A stretch of 64,000 nt of DNA from Sphingobacterium faecale (GTDB lineage Bacteria > Bacteroidota > Bacteroidia > Sphingobacteriales > Sphingobacteriaceae), in NCBI RefSeq assembly GCF_016746095.1, contig NZ_JAERTY010000004.1:124001-188000 (forward strand), in the 5' to 3' direction. The translations under genes were made by a program, and so were the position numbers. The number at the start of each line of letters is the position of its first letter. Positions within the stretch are counted from its first letter, which is position 1. This document shows, one piece after another, positions 9,457 to 17,841 of the stretch. The notes under the pieces were generated by a model. That model had not been told where the DNA came from. It worked only from the letters and a program-made list of their open reading frames with translations, and did no database searches.

Positions 9457-9485
9457 ATAACAAAACAAATTTTTACGGGAAAAAT

Positions 9486-10331
9486 ATGAAAAACCTATGG
9501 CTCTTTTTGGTAAGATATAATGCCTTCTTTTGGTTTGTACTTTTTTTCGTATTCTCTGTTTTCCTTGTTGTTCAAAACAACAATTACCAGCGGTCGGCTT
9601 TTGTAAACTCTTCTAATGTCATTGTTGGAACGTTTTATGAAAATGTAAACTCTTGGAAAGAATATCTATCATTACGAGACATAAACCAACAGCTCGCTGA
9701 CGAAAATGCTCTACTCCGGAAAAAGCTGCAAAACTTTCTCCCGACAGACTCCACAGCTAGTACTGACATCCATCTAACAGATTCTATTAGTGAAGAGCGT
9801 TATGACTTTATAGTAGCCTCGGTTGTAAATAACAGTATAAATCAAAAAAGTAATTTCATCACGATCGATAAGGGAACAAGTGACGGCATAGAACCCGATA
9901 TGGGGGTGATTACATCTAATGGAATTGTAGGTACTGTTTTGAATGTTTCGCAACATTTTAGCACGATCAAATCCCTTCTTCATCCGGACACTAAAATTTC
10001 TGTAACGTTAGATAGCACCACTACAGCATTTGGTTCATTAGTTTGGGGCAGCAATACGGATTCTCGCTATGCTATGGTACGAGATATTCCTAACCATGTA
10101 AAAGTTCACATCGGTGCTCCAGTGTTTACTTCCGGATACTCCACCAAATTCCCGAAAGGAATCAAAGTTGGACATATTGTACAAACGGATTTGGCTTCAG
10201 GTGAGAGCTTTAAAGACATTAGAGTTTTATTAACAACAAACTTTATAAATCTAAATCATGTTTATATTGTAAAAGATAAAATGTCTACTGAAAAATTAGA
10301 ATTAGAACAGCACAATAAAGATAATGGCTAG
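9486..10331 (+). CDS. mreC: Rod shape-determining protein MreC
   Basis: MreC is a periplasmic scaffold that links MreB/MreD to PBP2. The 281-residue protein has an N-terminal membrane anchor (about residues 13-32), a coiled-coil stretch around residues 65-90 (INQQLADENALLRKKL) and the beta-barrel core with GTSDGIEPDMGVITSNGIVG, a conserved MreC signature. It overlaps mreD by 8 bases, indicating translational coupling. Confidence 0.95.
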   Translation: MKNLWLFLVRYNAFFWFVLFFVFSVFLVVQNNNYQRSAFVNSSNVIVGTFYENVNSWKEYLSLRDINQQLADENALLRKKLQNFLPTDSTASTDIHLTDSISEERYDFIVASVVNNSINQKSNFITIDKGTSDGIEPDMGVITSNGIVGTVLNVSQHFSTIKSLLHPDTKISVTLDSTTTAFGSLVWGSNTDSRYAMVRDIPNHVKVHIGAPVFTSGYSTKFPKGIKVGHIVQTDLASGESFKDIRVLLTTNFINLNHVYIVKDKMSTEKLELEQHNKDNG

Positions 10332-10845
10332 AGTATTCATCTTCAATATCGTTCGTTTTCTCATACTTATAATACTGCAGATCGCTGTATTCAAAAATAT
10401 TGGTTACTATAATATTGCCACTTTATTTCCTTATATTCTAATCATACTACTACTTCCGACAGGAATACCTAATTTTTTCCTTTTCTTGTTGGCGTTACTC
10501 ACTGGTCTTACTGTTGATGCATTTTATGACAGTATTGGAGTCCATGCGGCAGCCTGTGTAGCCTTAGCTTGGTTTCGGATATTTTTCCATAAAATCACCC
10601 TAGATGTAGAAGAACAGGCTTTTCAAACCCCTAGCTGGGGTAATATGGGATTCAAATGGTTCAGTACCTATCTACTTTTAGGTACACTCGTCCATCATCT
10701 AGTATTATTCTTAACCGAAGTATTTTCATTCCAAAATATATTACACACATTAGCCAGTATATTTTTCAGTAGTTTATTCACTGTAGTGGTCATTCTACTC
10801 ATCAGCCTGATTACTTACAATCGTAAATCAAGATTAGCCAATTAG
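10324..10845 (+). CDS. mreD: Rod shape-determining membrane protein MreD
   Basis: The 173-residue hydrophobic protein has five or six predicted membrane helices and the family's poorly conserved sequence (FPYILIILLLPTGIPNF, LLTGLTVDAFYDSIGVHA). Assignment rests on size, topology and position between mreC and mrdA. It overlaps mreC by 8 bases and ends 6 bases before mrdA. It acts in the inner membrane, partnering MreC. Confidence 0.92.
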   Translation: MARVFIFNIVRFLILIILQIAVFKNIGYYNIATLFPYILIILLLPTGIPNFFLFLLALLTGLTVDAFYDSIGVHAAACVALAWFRIFFHKITLDVEEQAFQTPSWGNMGFKWFSTYLLLGTLVHHLVLFLTEVFSFQNILHTLASIFFSSLFTVVVILLISLITYNRKSRLAN

Positions 10846-10851
10846 AGTGAT

Positions 10852-12819
10852 ATGAACAACAATTTTTTCGAGCGCAAATACATTATCCAAGGTATATTTT
10901 TAGCGATAGCGTTAATAATTGTCGCTCGCCTGTTCTATCTTCAAATCATAGATGATTCCTATTTACTTTCTGCCAATAACAACGTTCTGAGAAAAAGCGT
11001 GGTATATCCCGCTAGAGGGATTATTTTAGACCGTAATGGCAAAGTATTAGTTCAGAACGAACCCGTTTATGATCTTTTAGTCATCCCCAGAGAGGTAAAA
11101 GATATAGATACCCTGCTCTTATGCCGTTTATTAGAAATAGACAAGGATGGTTTTATATCTCGTATGAATAAAGCGCGAGCTTTTTCTCCATTTCGAGCAT
11201 CTACCTTTGAAGGTATGATGAATGCAGAAACATTTGCTGTATTGCAAGAGCATCTGGATAAATTTAGAGGTTTTCAGACTCAACCCCGTACAGTACGTCA
11301 ATATCCCGATAGTACCGCCGCTCAATTTCTTGGATATATCCAAGAAGTAAATCAAAAAGATATTGAACGGTCGAACGGTTTTTACAAAAGTGGCGATTAT
11401 ATTGGCGCATCAGGAGTCGAGCGGTCTTATGAAGAACTTTTACGAGGTCAACGTGGTATCCGAAATCAGATGGTCGATAAGCTCGGTAGAGCCCAAGGCT
11501 CCTTTAGAGAAGGGAAATTCGATACCCTAGCTGTATCTGGAGATGGTTTGATTTCTTCCTTAGACAAGGATTTACAGTTACTGGCAGAAAAACTTATGAA
11601 AAACAAATTAGGCTCTGTCGTAGCTATAGAGCCTTCTACAGGTGAAATATTAACTTATGTGAGTAGTCCTAGTTATAATCCTAATATGATGGTGGGTAGA
11701 CAGCGAGGGAACAATTACATGAAGTTGCTATACGATCCACACAAGCCGATGTTCAACCGCCCAATCCAAGCCTCCTACCCTCCAGGCTCAGTCTTCAAGG
11801 TTGTAGCGGCACTTACTGCACTACAGGCCGGAGTGATCACGCCACAGACTATTTTCAATTGCCCCGGCGGCTATCGTTATGGAAATGGCCGAATCATGCG
11901 GTGTACCCACGTAGACGGACCTACAGATCTAATCAAATCCATCCAACGGTCCTGCAATACCTATTATGGTTATGTCTATGCCCGTATGATTGATTCCAGA
12001 GGGATGTCGGGACCCAAAGCGTACGAATTGTGGCGGGAAGGACTTAACCAATTTGGTTTAGGTCATCCCCTAGGTATCGATTTACCAGGCGAAAAAGGAG
12101 GAAACGTCTATCCCGCCAGTTACTATACCAAACGCTTTGGCAGTGAAAAATGGGGATCCAGCTATAGTATCTCTCAATCTATTGGTCAGGGCGAACTGGG
12201 GATCACACCACTTCAAATGGCAAATATTATGGCTATTGTCGCCAATCGCGGTTTCTATTACCGTCCACACCTGATTAAGGGAATTGGCGAAAAGAAGATT
12301 GTCAAAGAAGAATTTACAGAAAAAATATGGGCTGGTGTAGACGAACAGCATTATGAATCCGTTATTGAAGGAATGAGTCGTGCGGTCAATGCTGGAGGAA
12401 CCGGTGCCTCGGTACGGATCAATGGGATCGAAATGTGTGGTAAAACAGGTACGGTACAAAATCACGGTGAAAACCACGCTGTATTCTTCGCATTCGCGCC
12501 ACGCGTCAATCCAAAAATTGCCATCGCTGTGTTCGTAGAAAATGCTGGATATGGCGGGACATGGGCTGGCCCTATCGCCAGTATGCTCGTAGAAAAGCAT
12601 ATCAGAGATACCATAACCTTACCCAAATATTTGCAAGACCGTATCTTGAATGCCAACTTATTGCCAAAAGTAAAAACGAAGACCAATGAAGTCAAAAAAG
12701 ATACACCTGCTTTGAAAAAGGATAGTTTAAAAACAACAAAACAGGTTGCTCAAAACAAACAGGCACCTGCTTTATTCGTTCACCATAGCCAAGTCACAGG
12801 AAGAAATGAACAATACTAA
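10852..12819 (+). CDS. mrdA: Penicillin-binding protein 2 (elongation transpeptidase)
   Basis: This 655-residue class B PBP cross-links peptidoglycan during side-wall growth. It has one N-terminal membrane helix (about residues 14-32), a dimerisation domain including YPARGIILDRNGKVL, and the transpeptidase domain with SVFK (SxxK, near residue 313), SCN (SxN) and KTG in CGKTGTVQN. The C-terminal tail after about residue 600 is Lys/Thr-rich and low complexity. It partners RodA, whose start codon lies inside the end of this gene. Confidence 0.95.
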   Translation: MNNNFFERKYIIQGIFLAIALIIVARLFYLQIIDDSYLLSANNNVLRKSVVYPARGIILDRNGKVLVQNEPVYDLLVIPREVKDIDTLLLCRLLEIDKDGFISRMNKARAFSPFRASTFEGMMNAETFAVLQEHLDKFRGFQTQPRTVRQYPDSTAAQFLGYIQEVNQKDIERSNGFYKSGDYIGASGVERSYEELLRGQRGIRNQMVDKLGRAQGSFREGKFDTLAVSGDGLISSLDKDLQLLAEKLMKNKLGSVVAIEPSTGEILTYVSSPSYNPNMMVGRQRGNNYMKLLYDPHKPMFNRPIQASYPPGSVFKVVAALTALQAGVITPQTIFNCPGGYRYGNGRIMRCTHVDGPTDLIKSIQRSCNTYYGYVYARMIDSRGMSGPKAYELWREGLNQFGLGHPLGIDLPGEKGGNVYPASYYTKRFGSEKWGSSYSISQSIGQGELGITPLQMANIMAIVANRGFYYRPHLIKGIGEKKIVKEEFTEKIWAGVDEQHYESVIEGMSRAVNAGGTGASVRINGIEMCGKTGTVQNHGENHAVFFAFAPRVNPKIAIAVFVENAGYGGTWAGPIASMLVEKHIRDTITLPKYLQDRILNANLLPKVKTKTNEVKKDTPALKKDSLKTTKQVAQNKQAPALFVHHSQVTGRNEQY

Positions 12820-14080
12820 AAACAGCTTTTTAGGCCGCCTAGACTGGATTACGGTAGCGATATGGCTCATATTATGCCTGATTGGCTGGTTCAACATCTA
12901 TGCCGCGGCATACAATCCGCAGCACCCCGAGATATTCAGTTTAGCTACAAACTATGGAAAACAAGGCTTATTCATATTCACAGCACTTATTATAGGCTTT
13001 AGTATACTTATCATTGACCAACGTTTTTTCATATCCATCACACCTATCGTCTACGCTGTGGTCATTTTACTGCTGATAGCGGTATTGTTTATTGGTAAGA
13101 ATATTAAAGGTAATCAATCCTGGATCGACCTGGGATTCTTTCGATTGCAACCATCCGAATTTGGAAAACTGGGAACCTGTCTCCTTCTCTCCTATTACCT
13201 CGGTACGCAGTCGAACAAGGCTCCCAACGTCAAATCACTATTAGTAGCAGCAGCCATAGTACTTCTGCCAACAGCACTAGTCAGACTTCAGCCAGATACA
13301 GGCTCTGCTATGGTCTTTTTCTCGTTGATCTTTGTCTTTTACAGAGAAGGCTATGTCAACACCAAGTTATTATTACTTGGCGGACTAGCGATTATACTAT
13401 TTGTGGCAGCCTTAATACTGGAAAACGAATGGATACTCGTGGCTATTATCGTTGGCCTATGTAGTCTGCTCGCTTATTTCTACCGCTCCAAACGTAAGAA
13501 TATTATTAACATTGCCCTGCTCTGTGTAGCTTCATCGATCTATGTCTTGAGTGTTGATTTTGCTTGGGAGAATATTTTGGAACAGCACCAGAGAAACAGA
13601 ATTGACATCCTCCTCGACAAAGTCCACGACCCGCTGGGTGAAGGTTATAATCTCAATCAATCCCAGATTGCTATTGGTTCAGGACAATTGTTTGGAAAAG
13701 GATACCTCCAAGGAACACAGACTAAATATAACTTCGTGCCCGAACAAAGTACCGATTTTATATTCTGTACCATTGGTGAAGAATGGGGATTTGTCGGATC
13801 GGTGACCATAGTGGCCATCTACGTATTCTTATTATTCCGGATTATCCACCTTGCAGAGAGACAACGCACGGCTTTCGCCAGAATATACGCCTATTGCGTA
13901 GCGTCCATCTTGTTTTTCCATTTTTTCATCAATCTCGGCATGACGATAGGTCTGGTTCCCATCATCGGGATTCCGTTGCCATTTCTCAGTTATGGAGGTT
14001 CTTCTTTGTGGAGCTTTACGATACTCCTTTTTATATTGTTAAAATTCGATTCCGCCCGCAAAGGACTATCACCGGCATAG
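12806..14080 (+). CDS. rodA: Rod shape-determining SEDS glycosyltransferase RodA
   Basis: RodA polymerises glycan strands from lipid II with PBP2. The protein is a polytopic SEDS member with QPSEFGKLG, the LQPDTGSAMVF segment and the late GIPLPFLSYGGSSL signature. I chose ATG 12806 (MNNTKNSFLG), which is preceded by AGGAAG and overlaps mrdA by 14 bases; the frame extends upstream to 12746, but the extra 20 residues are only PBP2 coding sequence in another frame. A central insertion of about 60 hydrophobic residues compared with E. coli RodA is usual in Bacteroidota. Confidence 0.94.
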   Translation: MNNTKNSFLGRLDWITVAIWLILCLIGWFNIYAAAYNPQHPEIFSLATNYGKQGLFIFTALIIGFSILIIDQRFFISITPIVYAVVILLLIAVLFIGKNIKGNQSWIDLGFFRLQPSEFGKLGTCLLLSYYLGTQSNKAPNVKSLLVAAAIVLLPTALVRLQPDTGSAMVFFSLIFVFYREGYVNTKLLLLGGLAIILFVAALILENEWILVAIIVGLCSLLAYFYRSKRKNIINIALLCVASSIYVLSVDFAWENILEQHQRNRIDILLDKVHDPLGEGYNLNQSQIAIGSGQLFGKGYLQGTQTKYNFVPEQSTDFIFCTIGEEWGFVGSVTIVAIYVFLLFRIIHLAERQRTAFARIYAYCVASILFFHFFINLGMTIGLVPIIGIPLPFLSYGGSSLWSFTILLFILLKFDSARKGLSPA

Positions 14081-14085
14081 GCCAC

Positions 14086-14943
14086 CTATATACGCTCCAG
14101 CACATGCCGTATTGCGGCATCAATTACTTCGGATGGATTCGGACAGAATTCTTCGTGAAGTCGAGAAGCCAAAATCGCATTAATGGAAAGCGCATGGTGC
14201 CCCAGCATATTGGCCAGTGCATAGATACCCGCAGTCTCCATTTCTAAATTCGTAATACACTGCTTTTTTTTTGTTCGGAATGAGTTAGCCTTTTGAATGA
14301 GATCAGGGTACATATTATGCGAACGGACCGATCGCCCCTGAGGCCCGTAAAAGCCCGGCGCTGTCATCGTTATTCCCTTTGAAAGTCCTCCTGAAAACTG
14401 CGCCATAAGCCTTGGGCTGGCCGTTCCGATATAAGGATGAAAAGACAAGTTCGAGAAATGCTTGGTAACCGCTGCCGCCAACTCTATCTCCTCTTTAGCG
14501 TATGATTTAACATAAAACTGCATCAGCGTATCAAAACCTATCGCAAATTCACTGGCCAACACCGTTCCCACAGGAAGATTCCCCTGTATGGGGCCCGATG
14601 TCCCGATGCGTATGATATCAACAGACCTCATTTCTTTCTTCAATGTCTTGGTTTCAAAATCAACATTGATCAGAGCATCGATCTCATTTAATACGATATT
14701 GATATTATCGGTTCCTATTCCAGTAGATATTACAGAGATTCGTTTCCCCCGCAACATCCCCGTATGGGTGATAAATTCCCGTTTACCTTTCTTCACCTCT
14801 ATGGTGTCGAAATATTTCGAAACCAATGGAACTCGTTCTTGGTCCCCGACAAAGATGATAGTATCGGCCAGATCCCCAGGCCGCAGGTTCAGGTGATATA
14901 TACTACCGTCCGCATTTAAAATTAACTCCGTGTCTGCAATCAT
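14086..14943 (-). CDS. Nucleoside phosphorylase, uridine phosphorylase-like
   Basis: The 285-residue protein has the PNP/UDP family fold: FVGDQERVPLVSKYF near the N-terminus, VISTGIGTDNINIVLNEI (phosphate and ribose contacts), RIGTSGPIQ, and the late NLEMETAGIYALANMLGH motif that contacts the ribose. It would cleave a nucleoside with phosphate to a free base and ribose-1-phosphate for salvage. The NLEMETAG motif and length favour a uridine phosphorylase type, but base specificity is not proven. Its start overlaps the IMPACT gene stop by 4 bases. Confidence 0.82.
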   Translation of the reverse strand: MIADTELILNADGSIYHLNLRPGDLADTIIFVGDQERVPLVSKYFDTIEVKKGKREFITHTGMLRGKRISVISTGIGTDNINIVLNEIDALINVDFETKTLKKEMRSVDIIRIGTSGPIQGNLPVGTVLASEFAIGFDTLMQFYVKSYAKEEIELAAAVTKHFSNLSFHPYIGTASPRLMAQFSGGLSKGITMTAPGFYGPQGRSVRSHNMYPDLIQKANSFRTKKKQCITNLEMETAGIYALANMLGHHALSINAILASRLHEEFCPNPSEVIDAAIRHVLERI

Positions 14944-15557
14944 AACGTATACAAATAGTTGTGAGTCACTTTTTCGATCTTATCCAATTTTGCCAGCACC
15001 TGATTGACTTGCATCTTTCTAATCTCCATAGTTATAACACAGCTGTTGTCAAATTGTTGATCCAACATTTGAATTCCTTCTTCTTTCATCACGCGCATGA
15101 CATCATTCATCTGCAAATAGTCGAATCGAACATCATACACATCATTTACCGTCCGCTCTTCGATCTTTGCCACGTCCAATGCTTCCAACGTAGCCGTCTT
15201 ATAGGCGTTGATCAATCCCGGCACCCCCAAAAGAGTACCCCCAAAATACCGAACCACCACAACCAGTATATTCGTCAGATCTTTAGAGAGCAGCACATTT
15301 AGGATGGGCCTCCCTGCCGTACCTGACGGTTCGCCATCGTCATTGATACGAAACACGCCACGATCCGTCGTTAAGCGATAGGCCCAACAATGATGTCGAG
15401 CTTTAGGATGCAAGGCCTTTAGGTCCGCTATAATATCCTTCAGGTCTTTTTCATTCTTAAAGGGGTAGGCATAAGCTATAAACTTACTCCCTTTATCTCT
15501 AAAAATCCCTTCAGAAGGCTCCTCAATAGTCAAATAAGTATCTTCAAATAAACTCAC
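14940..15557 (-). CDS. YigZ/IMPACT family protein
   Basis: The 205-residue protein matches the YigZ family: an N-terminal UPF0029 (IMPACT) domain with DKGSKFIAYAYPF and HPKARHHCWAYR, the NDDGEPSGTAGRPIL signature and VVRYFGGTLLGVPGL, then a ferredoxin-like DUF1949 C-terminal domain. Homologues are implicated in translation control or as proteases in E. coli, but the biochemical role is unsettled. It is the middle gene of a leftward trio with 4-base overlaps on both sides. Confidence 0.9.
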   Translation of the reverse strand: MSLFEDTYLTIEEPSEGIFRDKGSKFIAYAYPFKNEKDLKDIIADLKALHPKARHHCWAYRLTTDRGVFRINDDGEPSGTAGRPILNVLLSKDLTNILVVVVRYFGGTLLGVPGLINAYKTATLEALDVAKIEERTVNDVYDVRFDYLQMNDVMRVMKEEGIQMLDQQFDNSCVITMEIRKMQVNQVLAKLDKIEKVTHNYLYTL

Positions 15558-16465
15558 AAATACGCAATTAATAATATAGATATAACAGCCAATACAAGAC
15601 CGATTTTATTGATATAGCTCAATTTTTCTTTAAAAGCCCATACGCCGACCAGCGTACCCACTACGATCACACCGACATTCATTGTCGTAAATACAATAGA
15701 GGGATTGTCCGGGATCACGCGATGCGCCTTCATATAAAAGAAAATATTGAAAAAATTAAACACTCCCAATACACTCCCCCACAACATAGAGGAGGCTTCT
15801 ATCCGTTGTCCCCGGCCCCACTTTTGAAACAACAAGATACAAAAAGCAACCAACATTGCCCCTACAAAAACGAAGAACATCGAGTCAATATAAGACACCT
15901 CTTTATGTTGCGCCACTTGTTTGAACAAAACATCAATTATCCCCATCCCCAAAAACACCACCGCAGGATACAGCATGCTATTGGATTTTTGGCCCTGCCC
16001 CGCTTTATTCCAGCTGACCGAACAAACCAGTGCAATCAATCCGACAGCAATACCAATCAGCTTACCGGAGGAAGCAGTTTCCTTAAAAATTAAAAAAGAA
16101 GCCAATAGAGGAATAAACAATGACATACGTTGCGCAACATCCGTTTTTACAATACCACTGTATTTAATAGATAAAGCGATGAAAATAAAAAGTGTAGGCA
16201 ATAGTATAGTAAGTGGTATATACAATTGATACGGAAGTATAGACCATGGGACGTCTTTCAGTTCAGGACCCAGCAGCGTGTATGTTAATACAACGGTCGC
16301 TGGATAGTTCCACAAAACAATCTGTTGCACATTCAGGGACCTACCTCGCGCCATCTTTAGCAGCACAGCAACAATCACACTACAAACAACACTTAAAATA
16401 ACATATAACATAATCAATAGCGCTAAAAGAGCTACAATAGTACTAAAATCTGTCGAAAAGAACAC
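15554..16465 (-). CDS. DMT/EamA-type membrane transporter
   Basis: The 303-residue protein has about ten membrane helices in two homologous halves, with acidic and polar breaks (YSGIVKTDVAQRMS, GLIALVCSVSW) as in the drug/metabolite transporter superfamily. The substrate is unknown. A later start at ATG 16411 (MLYVILSVV) is equally plausible. The gene is first in the leftward trio. It faces away from the aromatic operon across a G-poor intergenic region. Confidence 0.78.
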   Translation of the reverse strand: MFFSTDFSTIVALLALLIMLYVILSVVCSVIVAVLLKMARGRSLNVQQIVLWNYPATVVLTYTLLGPELKDVPWSILPYQLYIPLTILLPTLFIFIALSIKYSGIVKTDVAQRMSLFIPLLASFLIFKETASSGKLIGIAVGLIALVCSVSWNKAGQGQKSNSMLYPAVVFLGMGIIDVLFKQVAQHKEVSYIDSMFFVFVGAMLVAFCILLFQKWGRGQRIEASSMLWGSVLGVFNFFNIFFYMKAHRVIPDNPSIVFTTMNVGVIVVGTLVGVWAFKEKLSYINKIGLVLAVISILLIAYL

Positions 16466-16486
16466 TTCTCCTACTCCACTATTTTC

Positions 16487-16775
16487 TTATCTATCCCAAA
16501 ACAGAGCAAAATAAACACATAAAATAACAACAAAAACAAACAAAATAAATAAAAATAATAACACAAAAAACACTATAAAAATAGCTTAAAAAACCATCAT
16601 TAACACTAATTAAAAACAACTAAAAAACAAACAAAACAAGCTTTAAACAGCAATAACAAACAAAATAACAAAAAACAACCTATCAAAAATTACATTTTTT
16701 AAACTAAAAAAAACAGTCCAAAATCAACATAAAAATGAATCAAAAAAACAACTAAAAAACCATTTAAATAAAAAT
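16487..16775. other. A/C-rich, nearly G-free intergenic tract
   Basis: Roughly 290 bases upstream of the pheA promoter consist almost wholly of A, C and T on the plus strand with only a handful of G. There is no ORF and no hairpin. The skew is far stronger than in other intergenic stretches of the window. It lies between divergent genes and may be a promoter-upstream or chromosome-structuring element; the role is unknown. Confidence 0.6.
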
Positions 16776-16779
16776 AAAT

Positions 16780-16810
16780 TTGGATATTATTTTTCAATCA
16801 CATACCTTTG
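16780..16810 (+). promoter_or_regulatory. Promoter of the aromatic operon leader
   Basis: A -33 TTG (16780-16782) is followed after 20 bases by TACCTTTG (16803-16810), an exact TAnnTTTG -7 box. Transcription should start around 16816-16818, which gives a leader of about 160 nt before pheA. Confidence 0.75.
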
Positions 16811-16829
16811 ATTCATCAAAACAGAGACA

Positions 16830-16895
16830 ATGCATACAATGAACACATACAACTATTTTTATTTCTTTTATTTTAGCGATAAAAGCCGGGACTAG
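16830..16895 (+). CDS. Tyr/Phe-rich attenuator leader peptide
   Basis: A 21-codon ORF starts at ATG 16830 (a second ATG at 16839 is in frame) and ends at TAG 16893-16895. The core is TYNYFYFFYF (codons 6-15): four Tyr and four Phe codons in ten positions. Such composition just before a terminator and a Phe biosynthesis gene is the hallmark of ribosome-mediated attenuation. Stalling at Tyr or Phe codons when charged tRNA is scarce would control the terminator downstream. The peptide probably has no other function. No Shine-Dalgarno sequence is visible before either ATG. Confidence 0.85.
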   Translation: MHTMNTYNYFYFFYFSDKSRD

Positions 16896-16960
16896 TATGT
16901 ATATAATTCACTGCATGAATAAAATATGAAAGGTCCCGGATTGATTCCGGGACCTTTTTT
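16886..16960 (+). promoter_or_regulatory. Transcription attenuator of the pheA operon
   Basis: CCGGGAC (16886-16892) lies at the last codons of the leader peptide and is complementary to GTCCCGG (16933-16939). That same segment is the 5' arm of the terminator: AGGTCCCGGA (16931-16940) pairs with TCCGGGACCT (16946-16955) around a 5-base loop, with T6 after it. The two pairings exclude each other. A ribosome finishing the peptide at TAG 16893 covers the upstream CCGGGAC and leaves the terminator free to form; a ribosome stalled at the Tyr/Phe codons leaves CCGGGAC free to act as antiterminator. Confidence 0.85.
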
Positions 16961-16975
16961 CGTTAAATATTAAAT

Positions 16976-17800
16976 ATGAAAACAAAAATTGCAATTCAGG
17001 GCGTAAAAGCTTCATTCCATGAAGAAGCCGCATTCAAGTATTTCGGTCAGGACATCGAGACCTTAGAGTGCAGCTCTTTCAAGCAAACCTGCGAAATGCT
17101 CAAACAAGGCAAAGCAGATTATGTAGTGATGGCCATCGAGAACTCTATTGCGGGGAGCATATTACCCAATTACAATTTACTAAGGGACTACAGATTCCAT
17201 ATCGTAGGTGAGGTACACCTTAACATTCAGCAAAATCTGTTGGCCTTGCCTGGGGTAAAACTAAGCGACATCCAATATGTCGAGTCTCACCCGATTGCTA
17301 TTCGTCAGTGCGACGAGTTCCTCTCCGACCATTCCGATTGGATTATCAAAGAAGGACTGGATACCGCAGGCTGTGCCAAAAAGATAAAAGAAGAACAGCT
17401 TACCAATACAGCGGCTATTGCCGGAGAGTTTGCCGCCAAGATATACGGTCTGCAGATTCTCGAAAAACGAATCGAGACCAATAAAAAGAATGCAACACGG
17501 TTTTTGATTTTGAGCAACGAGGTTGTCGAGCAAAAAGGAGCAAACAAAGCCTCCCTCTCCTTTCAGACTGGCAATGGTGTAGGCGCATTGGCAGCCGTAC
17601 TACAGTGCTTTGCCGAACAAAATGTCAACCTCAGCAAGATCCAATCTATGCCTGTAGTGGGCCGACGTAATGAATACGATTTCTATGTCGATGTAGAATG
17701 GAAAAAGCAAGCCGATTATGATGCTGCAATTCGCAAAGTCCTAAAGCATACCGTCAATTTCAGTATCATGGGCGAATACATCAAAAACGAAAAAGTATAA
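16976..17800 (+). CDS. pheA: Prephenate dehydratase
   Basis: PheA converts prephenate to phenylpyruvate, the committed step to phenylalanine. The 274-residue protein is a stand-alone dehydratase: IAIQGVKASFHEEAAFKYFG at the N-terminus, ESHPIAIRQCDEFL, the NATRFLIL segment containing the TRF motif, and a C-terminal ACT domain (GVGALAAVLQCFAEQNVNLSKI). In the ACT domain the usual ESRP motif for Phe binding reads QSMP, so feedback inhibition may be altered. Chorismate mutase is supplied by the next gene. It is the first structural gene behind the attenuator; the ATG at 16976 lies 15 bases after the terminator T-run. Confidence 0.94.
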   Translation: MKTKIAIQGVKASFHEEAAFKYFGQDIETLECSSFKQTCEMLKQGKADYVVMAIENSIAGSILPNYNLLRDYRFHIVGEVHLNIQQNLLALPGVKLSDIQYVESHPIAIRQCDEFLSDHSDWIIKEGLDTAGCAKKIKEEQLTNTAAIAGEFAAKIYGLQILEKRIETNKKNATRFLILSNEVVEQKGANKASLSFQTGNGVGALAAVLQCFAEQNVNLSKIQSMPVVGRRNEYDFYVDVEWKKQADYDAAIRKVLKHTVNFSIMGEYIKNEKV

Positions 17801-17841
17801 CACAACTAGCACAACGATAAAAATTAAAAATTGAAAATAAG

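Noticed and set aside
12082..12600. 172-codon minus-strand frame opposite mrdA
   Set aside because: Antisense to the transpeptidase domain of PBP2 and without a plausible composition.
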